Assembly: GCF_014639235.1 (NCBI RefSeq)
Contig: NZ_BMFU01000005.1
Span: 23,058-87,057 of the forward strand
DNA: 64,000 nt
Direction of reading: 5' to 3'
From: Paenibacillus silvae
GTDB taxonomy: Bacteria > Bacillota > Bacilli > Paenibacillales > Paenibacillaceae
Shown here: positions 36,676-45,569 of the stretch, one piece after another
Layout: the number at the start of each line of letters is the position of its first letter
How positions within the stretch are numbered: the first letter of the stretch is position 1
Position numbers and translations under genes: made by a program
The notes under the pieces: generated by a model
Seen by the model: only the letters and a program-made list of their open reading frames with translations
Told to the model about the DNA's origin: nothing
Databases searched by the model: none

Positions 36676-36872
36676 TCTAACGAATCGAGACAACCTTATT
36701 CTAGTGAATTTGAGCATAATCCAATTCTAACGATTCGAGGAAACGCTATTTAGGCTAAATGGAACGAAAAAGAGTGTTAAACTCGTGAAATAGACGAAAT
36801 AAGCTTTCTACGATTCGTTAGATTTTTAGAATGCAATAAATGAGGCAAATAACGCTTCTCTGAATCGTTAAA
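36676..36872. repeat. 197-bp symmetrical element with four 26-bp boxes, copy B
   Basis: Boxes at 36676-36701 and 36726-36751 (direct), and at 36797-36822 and 36847-36872 (inverted), have the same offsets (0, 50, 121, 171) as copy A at 28718. Spacers are unrelated in sequence but equal in length. Confidence 0.85.
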
Positions 36873-36894
36873 ATTTTGATGTGACGTTGGTACC

Positions 36895-37025
36895 GATGAT
36901 GATGGTGGTTGTGGTTGTGGTTGTGGTTTTTGCGGTGTTTGCGCGTTTGCAGTGGTTGCGGTGGTTGCGTGTTTTCATGTTTGTGATGGTGATAGTTGTG
37001 AGGGTTACGTTGGTTGTGCTAAAGG
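36895..37025 (+). repeat. G/T-rich low-complexity tract
   Basis: Irregular GGTTGTGGTTGT-type repeats on the plus strand, with almost no A/C, lie just inside the second tRNA repeat block. They mirror the GGGTT run near the first. ORFs across it are Val-rich artefacts. Confidence 0.7.
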
Positions 37026-37080
37026 TTACGGTGAACTCACTGTGCTCCCCCCACATCATCAAGCTTGCCCATCTGGACTC

Positions 37081-37217
37081 ACGTCCCAGGAGGGATACTC
37101 GCCTTGCAGGCGAGACTGCGATGCCTTTCCTCCCGAAGCCGATGCTTCGACGAACCCTAGGGGTTCTCATCCCCTGAACGCAAAAAGAAGCTTCCCGAAG
37201 GATGCTTCTCTTCATGA
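37081..37217 (-). repeat. Diverged 136-bp tRNA-end repeat unit behind tRNA-Arg copy 2
   Basis: Read on the minus strand after the tRNA, the hairpin (GAAGCATCC with GGGAAGCTTC), GGGATGAGAACCCC and GCAGTCTCGCCTGC segments lead to a second CCCTCCTGGGACGT at 37081-37094. It has the same layout as the units at 28260-28528, with scattered changes. Confidence 0.8.
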
Positions 37218-37291
<74 letters not shown>

Positions 37292-37324
37292 AAGTATGTA
37301 TAACAAAAATGCGGAACGTTCTCT

Positions 37325-37352
37325 ATTATACTCCGATTTCTATATTTTTCAA
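37325..37352 (-). promoter_or_regulatory. Promoter of tRNA-Arg copy 2
   Basis: TTGAAA (37347-37352) and consensus TATAAT (37325-37330) on the minus strand with a 16-bp spacer, 33 bp before the tRNA. The remaining sequence to 37608 shows no other feature. Confidence 0.7.
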
Positions 37353-37608
37353 TAGTTTTATTAAAATTAATAATGCATCCACTAAACGCCCTGCGCCGTA
37401 TAGTATGCATACTGCTATCTGAAGCCGAATAAGCTATTGGTTTTGAGGTAATAGTAATAACACTCTTCTACGGGAAGCCTGTCCAAAACCTTGCGCCCAA
37501 GCCATCATCAACGGGTGCGGCACATCCCCTACTTATTCAACTTCCCACATGAAGGGTAATTGGTTTGCATACATACATTTCAAAGTTTTATTGAAGGAGA
37601 GATTAGCT

Positions 37609-37902
37609 ATGAGACAACTTTTATCATCATTATCCTATTTCAGTATCTTCTTTGCACCTTTTCTATTTCCCATCATTGTATGGATTGTTGCGCGGGATGA
37701 ATACATCGCAGGACATGCAAAGCGTGCACTCTTCTCCCATATCTTCCCATTCCTCGCTGCGATTCCGCTATTATATTTCTTCGTGACCTCCCAAAGCGTG
37801 GGATCAGCTGTCGGTTTTGTTGTTTTGTTCTTTGTCATCTATGGCCTGAGCTTTGTGTACAATATCGTAAAAGGCATTCAGGTTCTGCGTGAATACTATT
37901 GA
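37609..37902 (+). CDS. Small DUF4870-type membrane protein
   Basis: A 97-aa integral membrane protein with three hydrophobic helices: YFSIFFAPFLFPIIVWIVA, a middle helix IFPFLAAIPLLYFFV and VGFVVLFFVIYGLSFVYNIV. Between the first and second is DEYIAGHAKRALFSH. The pattern (two helices flanking a conserved HAK/ALF segment) fits the DUF4870 family, whose role is unknown. The ATG at 37609 follows GAAGGAGAG; an in-frame ATG 20 codons upstream has no ribosome site. It stands alone. Confidence 0.75.
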   Translation: MRQLLSSLSYFSIFFAPFLFPIIVWIVARDEYIAGHAKRALFSHIFPFLAAIPLLYFFVTSQSVGSAVGFVVLFFVIYGLSFVYNIVKGIQVLREYY

Positions 37903-38302
37903 TCCCGCAGCAGTGAATATCACATCACATCTCATCTCATCTCATCTGCTCAGCAATTCACTCGCATGTGATCCGAATGCTGACAAAATGACAACACCCC
38001 CGCCGTACCCGGCGGGGTTATGTGTGTTTACACTCATACTACAATTAAAACCACACTACTTAGGGAGTGTCTTGAAACCACTGAAGTGCATCTTTTACCA
38101 CCCTTTCCGCCCCCTTGCTGCCCTACTTTTCCTTAACGTGCCCTGGCACGCCTGTGGTAAATTTCCTGGCCCGGAACAAAAATTGTGCAAAATCTGCTTC
38201 CTGCCTTCATCGTTTTCAGACACGCCCAGTTTTGATCTGGTTTGGTTCCACCCTAACGATACCTCTAATTCACTCGCTAACAATAACTTTGATCTTTTCC
38301 CC
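37903..38302. other. Intergenic region with a G/C hairpin
   Basis: CCCCGCCG-TACC-CGGCGGGG at 37997-38017 is a strong hairpin between converging genes; the tails (TTATGTG on plus, TGTTGTCATTTT on minus) are poor, so it is a probable weak bidirectional terminator. I see nothing else between 38020 and 38302. Confidence 0.55.
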
Positions 38303-38665
38303 TCACGCTTGACCGATCAGATACCGCTGAAGTGTGGGGCCAAGCAAACCAAAAGCAAACAGGTTACTTTGAAACTGCGCCTTGTCCTCCTCGGCTGTGA
38401 CGCCTTCGCTATTTTCAAACGCTGTATCTGTCGCATCCTCAAAAGCCGTATGCATGTTATTGTTATACCAGTCAATCGCTGCATCCGAGTGATTGCGTAC
38501 AATGCGCACCACCTGAAGCTCATTCCCCGGCTGGGTTGAAGCAACATATACAAGTAATGACGGATCTCCCGCGTTGCCAGGCTGTACTTCCACCTCTGCA
38601 CAAGATAATCCGTCCACTTCCGTTAATCTGCGTATTTTAGCATCCTGAATGGCATACATCGTCAT
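38303..38665 (-). CDS. Hypothetical protein, 120 aa
   Basis: I do not recognise this protein. It is soluble and acidic: YAIQDAKIRRLTEVDGLSC, a central VYVASTQPGNELQVVRIV, then an Asp/Glu-rich part and a hydrophobic end (NLFAFGLLGPTLQRYLIGQA). No motif or membrane helix is evident. The ATG at 38665 lies close to AAGGAGAG and a second ATG two codons later has better spacing. It follows the 99-aa gene by about 70 bp and is probably co-transcribed. Confidence 0.6.
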   Translation of the reverse strand: MTMYAIQDAKIRRLTEVDGLSCAEVEVQPGNAGDPSLLVYVASTQPGNELQVVRIVRNHSDAAIDWYNNNMHTAFEDATDTAFENSEGVTAEEDKAQFQSNLFAFGLLGPTLQRYLIGQA

Positions 38666-38734
38666 CTCTCTCCTTTTGTTCTAATCATTTGCTTCATTGC
38701 TTCGTTCCAGCTTCAGTCATGTTGCCCGCTCTGT

Positions 38735-39034
38735 TCATGTCGTTTGTTCAATTTGTTGCCGGGTCTCCGGTGTGCCTAGCCGGTAAATCTCTCGATATAC
38801 CTGCTGCAAAACCGCTTCATATGCACGGTTCACATCATGTTCTGGCGTGTCGGGCCACGGAAATACCATCCCGGGAAAGGCTTCTTCTTCCTTTTCCTGC
38901 ATAAGATAAAGCAATCCCAGTAAATGCTCGGCTTCCTGCGGTGTGGCTTGAATCACCCATTCATAGGATGATGCAGACGAATCCGGTATAACCGAGCGGC
39001 CTATGACAGACACGTAATAATTGATCCTGTCCAT
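38735..39034 (-). CDS. Hypothetical protein, 99 aa
   Basis: Unrecognised small soluble protein: DRINYYVSVIGRSVIPDSSA, a helical EAEHLLGLLYLMQEKEEEA, then VFPWPDTPEHDVNRAYEA and a Gln/Glu-rich helix to the end. Good ribosome site AAGGAGAG. It is divergent from the asparagine synthetase gene (195 bp apart), so the two might share a control region. No function assigned. Confidence 0.6.
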   Translation of the reverse strand: MDRINYYVSVIGRSVIPDSSASSYEWVIQATPQEAEHLLGLLYLMQEKEEEAFPGMVFPWPDTPEHDVNRAYEAVLQQVYREIYRLGTPETRQQIEQTT

Positions 39035-39228
39035 TGCATGCTCTCTCCTTCACAGGCAGCTTGAGGCTGATATCCCTAGATGTAGTTTCCGAAGAGGACA
39101 GACATTTTATGCCTGCATTCGGCATATATTTGTTACGACCTCTGACGAAAAATACAACATTTGCTAGCTGCTCTCGACGCTTGGCAGCATACGGATGAAC
39201 GACTCGACCAAGAAAGGATGAACTAACC

Positions 39229-41073
39229 ATGTGCGGTATAACCGGCTTCGTGCAGTGGAATCGGGATTTGACACAGGAATCGGAGCTGCTGGTCCGGATG
39301 ACGGATAGCTTATCGAACCGCGGGCCCGATGCTTCAGGGACGTGGATTTCCAACCCTTGTGCTTTTGGACACCGCCGCCTGAGCGTAATGGACCCGGAGA
39401 ACGGGGCACAGCCCATGCATGCATTACAAGGAGATACCTCCTATACCGTTGTGTATAACGGAGAACTATACAATGCACCCGAGTTGAAGAAGGAGCTTCT
39501 TCAGCGTGGGCATCACTTTCGTACCCAGTGTGACACGGAAGTGCTTCTTGCCTCATATATCGAATGGGGACCTGTGTGCGTTGAAAAGTTAAACGGAATT
39601 TTTGCTTTTGCCATATGGGATGGCGGGCGCGAGCAGGTCTTCATAGCTCGTGACCGGCTAGGGGTCAAACCTCTATTTTACAGCCATGCAAAGGAAGCCC
39701 TTGTTTTCGGTTCCGAGCCCAAAGCTCTGCTCCTTCATCCGGATGTAGAGGCCGCAGTCGGCCCGGAAGGGCTCGCAGAGGTATTTATCGTTGGTCCTGC
39801 ACGAACACCGGGACACGGCGTATATTCCTCACTTCATGAGTTAAAACCCGCTCACGCGATGATTTACAGCCGTAATGGCATCAAAACGTATGCCTATTGG
39901 AAGCTGGAATCCGTCAACCATGAACACAACCTGGAGGAAACTGCAGCTGAAGTACGGCGCTTGTTACAGGATACGCTGGAGCGCCAGTTAGCCTCTGATG
40001 TTCCGGTATGCTCTCTTTTATCCGGCGGCCTTGATTCCAGCGCTCTGTCTGCATTGGCAGTTGATTATTATAACCGGACAGGGCAAGGTCAAGTCAGCAC
40101 ATATTCCGTTGATTATGTTGATAACGCCAAGCACTTTCAAGCGCATTCCTTTCAGCCCGGTGCAGATGGCCCATGGATTCAACGCATGGTTGATGAGCTC
40201 AAAACCGATCATCACTGGATCGAGATTGAGAACGGGGAGCTTGTTCACGCACTGAATCAGGCTATGCTGGTACGAGATTTGCCGGGTATGGCAGACGTGG
40301 ATTCATCACTTTATTTATTCTGCAAGGAGATTAAAAAAGGAGCAACCGTCGCCATTTCCGGCGAGGCCGCAGATGAAGTGTTTGGCGGTTATCCATGGTT
40401 CCACCGGGATGAGATGCTAAACTCCGGCACATTCCCTTGGTCAGTCGCACCTGATATGAGGGCCGGATTATTGTCTCCGGAAATCCGTGACTGGATTAAA
40501 CCTCTGGACTATCTGGCTGACCGTTACTCGGATGCCGTTGCCGAAGTTCCTTTACTGGATGGAGAGACAGGCAAAACAGCACAGATGCGCGTGATGTCTT
40601 ATTTGAATATCACGCGTTTTATGCCGACATTGCTCGATCGCAAAGACCGGATGAGTATGGGGGCAGGTCTGGAAGTGCGTGTCCCTTACTGTGACCATCG
40701 GCTGATCCAGTACGTGTTTAACATTCCCTGGGAAATGAAAATAACAGGTGGACGAGAGAAGGGTATTTTGCGAAAAGCACTTGAAGGCGTGCTGCCTGAT
40801 GATGTGTTATATCGTAAAAAGAGCCCATATCCCAAAACTCATGATCCTCAGTATCTGGCAGCAGTTAAACAGCAGGTACTTGATATTCTGGATGATCCAG
40901 CATCTCCTATTTTACCGTTAATCGACAAAGCACAGATTCGAAATCTGGCCTCTTCACCTGAAGCTTCTTCTAATCTGCCATGGTTTGGACAATTAATGTC
41001 AGGACCACAGCTATTTGCTTATTTGACCCAGATCAATGGCTGGTTAAAAACGTACAACGTAGCTATTCGTTAA
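39229..41073 (+). CDS. asnB: Asparagine synthetase (glutamine-hydrolysing)
   Basis: It amidates aspartate to asparagine using glutamine and ATP. Cys2 (MCGITGFVQWN) is the glutaminase nucleophile; NRGPDASGTW and YNGELYN belong to the class II amidotransferase domain (1 to about 200). The synthetase domain has the PP-loop LLSGGLDSSALSAL (about residues 263-276) and SGEAADEVFGGYPWF. Length 614 aa matches the B. subtilis AsnO/AsnH class rather than E. coli AsnB. RBS AAAGGATG. It is a single gene. AsnO in B. subtilis is sporulation-linked, which is possible but unproven here. Confidence 0.93.
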   Translation: MCGITGFVQWNRDLTQESELLVRMTDSLSNRGPDASGTWISNPCAFGHRRLSVMDPENGAQPMHALQGDTSYTVVYNGELYNAPELKKELLQRGHHFRTQCDTEVLLASYIEWGPVCVEKLNGIFAFAIWDGGREQVFIARDRLGVKPLFYSHAKEALVFGSEPKALLLHPDVEAAVGPEGLAEVFIVGPARTPGHGVYSSLHELKPAHAMIYSRNGIKTYAYWKLESVNHEHNLEETAAEVRRLLQDTLERQLASDVPVCSLLSGGLDSSALSALAVDYYNRTGQGQVSTYSVDYVDNAKHFQAHSFQPGADGPWIQRMVDELKTDHHWIEIENGELVHALNQAMLVRDLPGMADVDSSLYLFCKEIKKGATVAISGEAADEVFGGYPWFHRDEMLNSGTFPWSVAPDMRAGLLSPEIRDWIKPLDYLADRYSDAVAEVPLLDGETGKTAQMRVMSYLNITRFMPTLLDRKDRMSMGAGLEVRVPYCDHRLIQYVFNIPWEMKITGGREKGILRKALEGVLPDDVLYRKKSPYPKTHDPQYLAAVKQQVLDILDDPASPILPLIDKAQIRNLASSPEASSNLPWFGQLMSGPQLFAYLTQINGWLKTYNVAIR

Positions 41074-41099
41074 TTTCACTGAAGTGCGTATCGCTCTTC

Positions 41100-41164
41100 T
41101 CAATCATTGTATTATCTATCTCTTCAATCATGGCATTATCTATCCTCTTAATCATCGCATCCTG
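41100..41164 (+). repeat. Short 24-25-bp direct repeats downstream of asnB
   Basis: TCAATCATTGTATTATCTAT at 41100 recurs as TCAATCATGGCATTATCTAT at 41124, and partly at 41149. About two and a half copies, without evident function. Confidence 0.6.
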
Positions 41165-41194
41165 CAATCTTTTGCATCTTGAACGGGTAAAAAC

Positions 41195-41237
41195 AAAGAT
41201 GCCCTTACACTATCAACATGGTGTAGGGGCATTCCTG
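41195..41237. terminator. Terminator between asnB and the chemotaxis receptor gene
   Basis: ATGCCCTTACAC and GTGTAGGGGCAT form a 12-bp stem. The minus strand continues TCTTTGTTTTT, so it mainly ends the receptor gene and may also stop asnB. Confidence 0.82.
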
Positions 41238-41279
41238 TACATACTTGAATAATAAGACTTTAGAAGAATTCAACAAACT

Positions 41280-42977
41280 TTACGAGACTTTAAAACGAGC
41301 AACCGACTGCTGTAACATCTCAGCCATAGATGAAAGATCATTGGCAGCCGAAGCAATCTCCTGCATTGCAGATAACTGCTCCTCACTCGTCGCACTGACT
41401 TCCTCCGTGCCTGCAGCCGCATTCTCCGTTACCTCCATGATCGACTTCATGGATGCATTGATCTGCTCTACACCTGCATTCATCTGTTCAATTGAAGCGG
41501 AGACCTCCTGGGTCTGCCCGGCCACACCGCTAACCGCGTTGCGAATATCTTCGAAAGTGCCCCCTGCTTGATGCACCAACTGGATACCTTCCGCAACCTC
41601 GGATGACACCATGCTCATGGATTGTGCAGCATTTCTCATCCCCGTCTCAATAGAGGATACCAGCGTCACAATCTCCCCGGCCGATTGCGCCGATTGTTCT
41701 GACAGTTTGCGAACTTCAGTCGCAACAACCTGGAATCCTCGTCCGTGTTCACCAGCTCTTGCTGCTTCAATAGCTGCATTCAACGATAACAGATTGGTTT
41801 GCGCCGAAATTTCAGAGATGGTATCGACCATTTTCACAATATCAGCGGAATGTTTACTCAGTTCCTCAATAACTGAAGCAAGACCAGATACTGTCGTTTG
41901 AATGGAATTCATCTGTCCAACCGCTGAACGTATAGACTCACTGCCAGAGATCGTTTGAGCCGAGGCCTCCGAAGCTTTCTCGGACACAAGGTTTGTATTC
42001 TCGGCTACCTGCTGAAATCCGATCGCGAGTTCATTCATCGTCTGGAAGCCTTCACTGACCATACGGACCTGCGCATCCATGCCTGTTGCGATTTCCTCCA
42101 TCGTCTTGGCCACCTGCTCTGTAGCAGTGGCCGTCTGCTCTGTGCTCGCCGTCAGTTCTTCCGAAGAAGCTGCCACACGTTCCGCACCATCACCCACCTG
42201 ATGAATAAGCGTACGCAAATTACTGGACATCGTATTAAATGCAAACGCCATTTCACCAATCTCGTCCTTGTTGTGGACAATAATCGGCTCTCCTGTCAGA
42301 TCACCATCTGCAATTCGACTCGCCGCACGGGCAACAGATTGAACCGGTTTGGAGATGATTCGGCCGATAATGAGGGCAATGGCTAAACCAATGAGGATCG
42401 CAATGATGCCTATAATGCTGATCAAACGCAGCACATTGGCGATCTGCACATTGGCCGCAGCAATGCCTTCATCCATCGCTTTCTGCTGATGGTTCTCCAT
42501 GGAATCTACGATGGCTTCAAATTCACTAATGATCTGCGGCCCGGTTTCTTCCATAAGGCGTGAGAGTTCCTCTGTATTGCCTTGTTGAGTCAAAGACATG
42601 ATATTTTTAGTAAAATCATAATACTTGCCCATCATCTCATCGGATTGAGCTAAATATTCTTTCATTGTCGAGCTTGTAACGGTTGATTTCAATTCTTCAC
42701 TCAAGTTTATGTAATCTTCATAAGCCTTTTGAAAAGCGTCCTCATTCTTCTGACCAGGCTGCATAATATAGTTTCTCAAAGCAACTTGTTGTGATTTCAA
42801 ATCAATTGACATGTTTTTGATGTTCAGCAGCTTGCTGGTTCGGTCATTGATTAAACTGGTATACGTTCTCTCCAAACTTACAAATTGAAAATAGGATATA
42901 GCCGTAACCGCTACTAAAAGCAAAAGTACAGATGAAAATCCGATCAGCAATTTTTGACTAATAGATACACTTTTCAC
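41280..42977 (-). CDS. Methyl-accepting chemotaxis protein
   Basis: A 565-aa transmembrane chemoreceptor. TM1 is at about 8-30 and TM2 at about 182-205 (ISIIGIIAILIGLAIALIIG). Between them is a four-helix-bundle sensor domain of the 4HB_MCP type. A HAMP domain (about 206-260) is followed by the coiled-coil signalling domain with the hairpin tip EISAQTNLLSLNAAIEAARAG. It would signal through CheA/CheW to the flagella. The ligand is unknown. The start is a GTG with GGGAGG. No SigD promoter stands out in the 330-bp upstream gap, and no che gene is nearby. Confidence 0.93.
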   Translation of the reverse strand: MKSVSISQKLLIGFSSVLLLLVAVTAISYFQFVSLERTYTSLINDRTSKLLNIKNMSIDLKSQQVALRNYIMQPGQKNEDAFQKAYEDYINLSEELKSTVTSSTMKEYLAQSDEMMGKYYDFTKNIMSLTQQGNTEELSRLMEETGPQIISEFEAIVDSMENHQQKAMDEGIAAANVQIANVLRLISIIGIIAILIGLAIALIIGRIISKPVQSVARAASRIADGDLTGEPIIVHNKDEIGEMAFAFNTMSSNLRTLIHQVGDGAERVAASSEELTASTEQTATATEQVAKTMEEIATGMDAQVRMVSEGFQTMNELAIGFQQVAENTNLVSEKASEASAQTISGSESIRSAVGQMNSIQTTVSGLASVIEELSKHSADIVKMVDTISEISAQTNLLSLNAAIEAARAGEHGRGFQVVATEVRKLSEQSAQSAGEIVTLVSSIETGMRNAAQSMSMVSSEVAEGIQLVHQAGGTFEDIRNAVSGVAGQTQEVSASIEQMNAGVEQINASMKSIMEVTENAAAGTEEVSATSEEQLSAMQEIASAANDLSSMAEMLQQSVARFKVS

Positions 42978-43232
42978 GTTGATTCCTCCCGAAATTCAAT
43001 AAAAGTACATAAATTGTAAGTTTGCGTATTCAACCCTCCTTCGTTTAAGTCTAAAGACCCACAAAAAGATGTGATCTATATAATAAACATGCATATCATC
43101 TTTAAAACAGGTCTTTATTACTAATTAATACTAACCCAAAAAGAACCAAACTTGAAACAGAAAATAAATAAATTGTACTAAAAACGTGTCAAGACCTATT
43201 TAATTGCAATTAATTCCATATAACCTCTTATG

Positions 43233-43305
43233 TAAAAATAAAAAAAACACCTTTCAGTAAGAGTCTGTATACAAACCTTCGGTTTGCAACAAACATCGCT
43301 GAAAG
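43233..43305 (-). terminator. Terminator of the STM4015-STM4011 operon
   Basis: CTTTCAG and CTGAAAG (43251-43257 and 43299-43305) form the outer stem and CAAACC/GGTTTG the inner one. On the minus strand GTGTTTTTTTTATTTT follows. The rest of 42978-43230 is AT-rich and must hold the receptor promoter. Confidence 0.8.
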
Positions 43306-43311
43306 ATGAAT

Positions 43312-44175
43312 TTATTGATGTATAAAAGCCGGGTTACGTTCAAGCAACCCTGTGCCAAATGTATCTCTGAACGGAGAATCCTGCATATGAATATAACCGA
43401 TATAACACCCGCATTTTTTCATACCGCAAGGTCGTTCTGCTGATAAGGCCTGCAGGCCATCACGATAGAGATGACCAATAATGCGGCGATCCTTGTAGCA
43501 TCTTTTCACATGTCCCGAGCCCTGAACATAAAAAACGTCCGAGCCTGCGGCACATCGTTTGCCCAAGCTGTCATAGTCTTGCAAATTGCCTTCAAACAGC
43601 GGGTCAATTCCGCGCAGAAACTGAACCTCGTCCGGCATATAATACTTGGGCCGATCCTTGAACGCATTAATCCACATATACACATCATCCGGCAAAGCCT
43701 TCCTCATGGATTCGATCGCCGGAAAGGCACTGCGCAGCCCTACCGTACCTACACTAAAAGACAGGCCCATCTCCCGTAAAGTCATGCATTGGTTGACAAA
43801 AGAACTCTCCTTCGTCTCTCTGGGATGATAGGTTGCCCAGAATGCCGCTTTATCTACATGCAGCTCACGTGCCCAATCCAGTTTGACCGACAGATTCGTT
43901 TGAACAGCCACCTTCTCCACATGGGGCATATGGGACAATTCGACCATCGCTTCCCGGTACCATCGACGTACCAAGGCCTCTCCGTATGGATTAAAAAAGA
44001 TCGAGAAACGATGACCCTCCCGCTCCTGCTCTCTCACCCAGTTTACAAACTGCCGGAGCTGCTGCTGATCTATAGCTAACGTTTCTTTGGAATCCACCGT
44101 TTTGCTGAAGGGGCAATAAGGACAATCATAATTGCAGGAAGACAACTTTCCCCGATAATACAACGTCGCTCTCAT
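43312..44175 (-). CDS. STM4011-family radical SAM protein
   Basis: The 4Fe-4S SAM motif is CNYDCPYC within the first 25 residues (RATLYYRGKLSSCNYDCPYC). About five further cysteines (RCAAGSDV, KRCYKD, RPCGMKKCGCYIGY) near the C-terminus could bind an auxiliary cluster, as in SPASM-type maturases. Length is 287 aa from the ATG at 44175, which overlaps the upstream stop in ATGA; a longer frame (44226) lies inside the upstream gene. It is the last gene of a five-gene unit in STM4015-4014-4013-4012-4011 order. The family is named from Salmonella, and I know of no established reaction. Confidence 0.85.
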   Translation of the reverse strand: MRATLYYRGKLSSCNYDCPYCPFSKTVDSKETLAIDQQQLRQFVNWVREQEREGHRFSIFFNPYGEALVRRWYREAMVELSHMPHVEKVAVQTNLSVKLDWARELHVDKAAFWATYHPRETKESSFVNQCMTLREMGLSFSVGTVGLRSAFPAIESMRKALPDDVYMWINAFKDRPKYYMPDEVQFLRGIDPLFEGNLQDYDSLGKRCAAGSDVFYVQGSGHVKRCYKDRRIIGHLYRDGLQALSAERPCGMKKCGCYIGYIHMQDSPFRDTFGTGLLERNPAFIHQ

Positions 44176-45557
44176 GAAAAAACAAATCCTTCCATCTGCT
44201 CCCGAATGTCCGCAGAAATCAGCCAATCCCCGATGGCATCGGAGTAACCAAGCCCGTCCTCTGTCAAACGAAGCACTTGCTCACCTGCATGCATCTCAAA
44301 ACAAGCCATATCCTCCTCCAGCAGTTCCATCAACCACGGGTAGTCAGACATTACAGCTGTCCCAAAGCGTTCCTGGTAAGCAGACAGCATCAGTCCCTCC
44401 TGGTGAAGCAGCGCTTTTAAAATAAAACGGCGTCTCCGCTCTTCGAGGCTTAACACAATGCCATAATCCGCTGCATCATAACGTTCCGAGTTAACATAAT
44501 CAGCAATAATGCTCTGTGTTGCTTTGTAGGTTACGCCATACTTGGAAGCATAGTGCACCTCGCTTGTATAGGAGCGTGCGCCACATCCAAGACCGACCAT
44601 GCCCTCTTCCTGACAGCTGTAAGGCAGCAATGCTTTGACAGAAGACTGCTCTTTTGCAAATCGCCGCATGGAGTACTGCGTATAGCCTTTGCTTTTTAAC
44701 AGCTCACGCGCGGCCTTATACAGCTCCATACGAATATCAGGTCCCTGACGCTGAATATCTTCAGGCTTTACAATCGTGTTTTCTCTGGTGTACAAAGGAT
44801 AAATAAAAATCTCACCCGGCTCGTAAGCCAGCACTCGTTCAAGTGAATACGTCCATGACTCCACCGTTTGACCAGGCAGCCCGTAGATCAGATCCAGATT
44901 CAACAGTGGAAAATCATGCCGCGCCAGCTTCTCCAGCGCCCGTTCTACCTCCTGCGGTTTTTGCGGACGATAGATCGCAGATGCCTCTGCCTCAATAAAG
45001 CTCTGAATGCCCATGCTAACCCGATCCACTCGCCGCTCCTTCAGAATACTTAACTTGCCATCTGTTACCGTGTCTGGTGATGTCTCCACCGAGATCGACG
45101 CCTGCTCCGGGTCGAGCCCCATAATCTGTTCAGCAATATCAAACAGGCGGCTGAGCTGTACCTCATTCAGTAATGTTGGTGTTCCTCCACCAATAGCAAA
45201 TCTTGAATAAGGTCTGCGTGATGTAATGGGTGCCCACTGCTTTGCTTGACGTTCAAGTGCGTGCACATATTGCTCGTGGCTGTCCTGCCGCTTGTCCGGC
45301 AAAGTAAACAGATTGCAGAACCCGCAGCGAGCCGCACAAAAGGGAATATGCATGTACAAAAAATAGGTTTCGGTATCCTCCTTCTCCCACAATGACTGCA
45401 GCGGGATTGGCGGCTGCAGCTCCCGATAAGCGGTCTTGTGTGGATAGGAGTACAGATAGGAACGATAAGGGAATGTCAGCACGTCACGCAGACTTGACGC
45501 CGGATCAGTACCAGACTGTATAACTCTTGTTGCCATTTGCTCGGAATAATCACTCAC
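44172..45557 (-). CDS. STM4012-family radical SAM protein (HemN-like)
   Basis: A 461-aa HemN/HemW-like radical SAM protein. The cluster motif is CAARCGFC in YMHIPFCAARCGFCNLFT (about residue 75). It is followed by FAIGGGTPTLL and DRVSMGIQSFIEAEASAIYR, which are HemN-type SAM and substrate motifs. A C-terminal winged-helix-like part ends at EQMEGFVFS. It is not a housekeeping HemN: it belongs to the STM4011-4015 cassette. It starts at GTG with GGAGG, 12 bases after the hydrolase gene, and overlaps the next gene by ATGA. Confidence 0.86.
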   Translation of the reverse strand: MSDYSEQMATRVIQSGTDPASSLRDVLTFPYRSYLYSYPHKTAYRELQPPIPLQSLWEKEDTETYFLYMHIPFCAARCGFCNLFTLPDKRQDSHEQYVHALERQAKQWAPITSRRPYSRFAIGGGTPTLLNEVQLSRLFDIAEQIMGLDPEQASISVETSPDTVTDGKLSILKERRVDRVSMGIQSFIEAEASAIYRPQKPQEVERALEKLARHDFPLLNLDLIYGLPGQTVESWTYSLERVLAYEPGEIFIYPLYTRENTIVKPEDIQRQGPDIRMELYKAARELLKSKGYTQYSMRRFAKEQSSVKALLPYSCQEEGMVGLGCGARSYTSEVHYASKYGVTYKATQSIIADYVNSERYDAADYGIVLSLEERRRRFILKALLHQEGLMLSAYQERFGTAVMSDYPWLMELLEEDMACFEMHAGEQVLRLTEDGLGYSDAIGDWLISADIREQMEGFVFS

Positions 45558-45569
45558 CCGGCTTCCTCC

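Noticed and set aside
36881..37177. Val-rich ORFs across the G/T tract
   Set aside because: Composition comes from the GGTTGT repeats; no ribosome site or family resemblance.
44172..45557. Housekeeping HemN/HemW coproporphyrinogen oxidase
   Set aside because: HemN-like motifs are present, but the gene is embedded in the STM4011-4015 cassette and far from the heme operon; the STM4012 family fits better.
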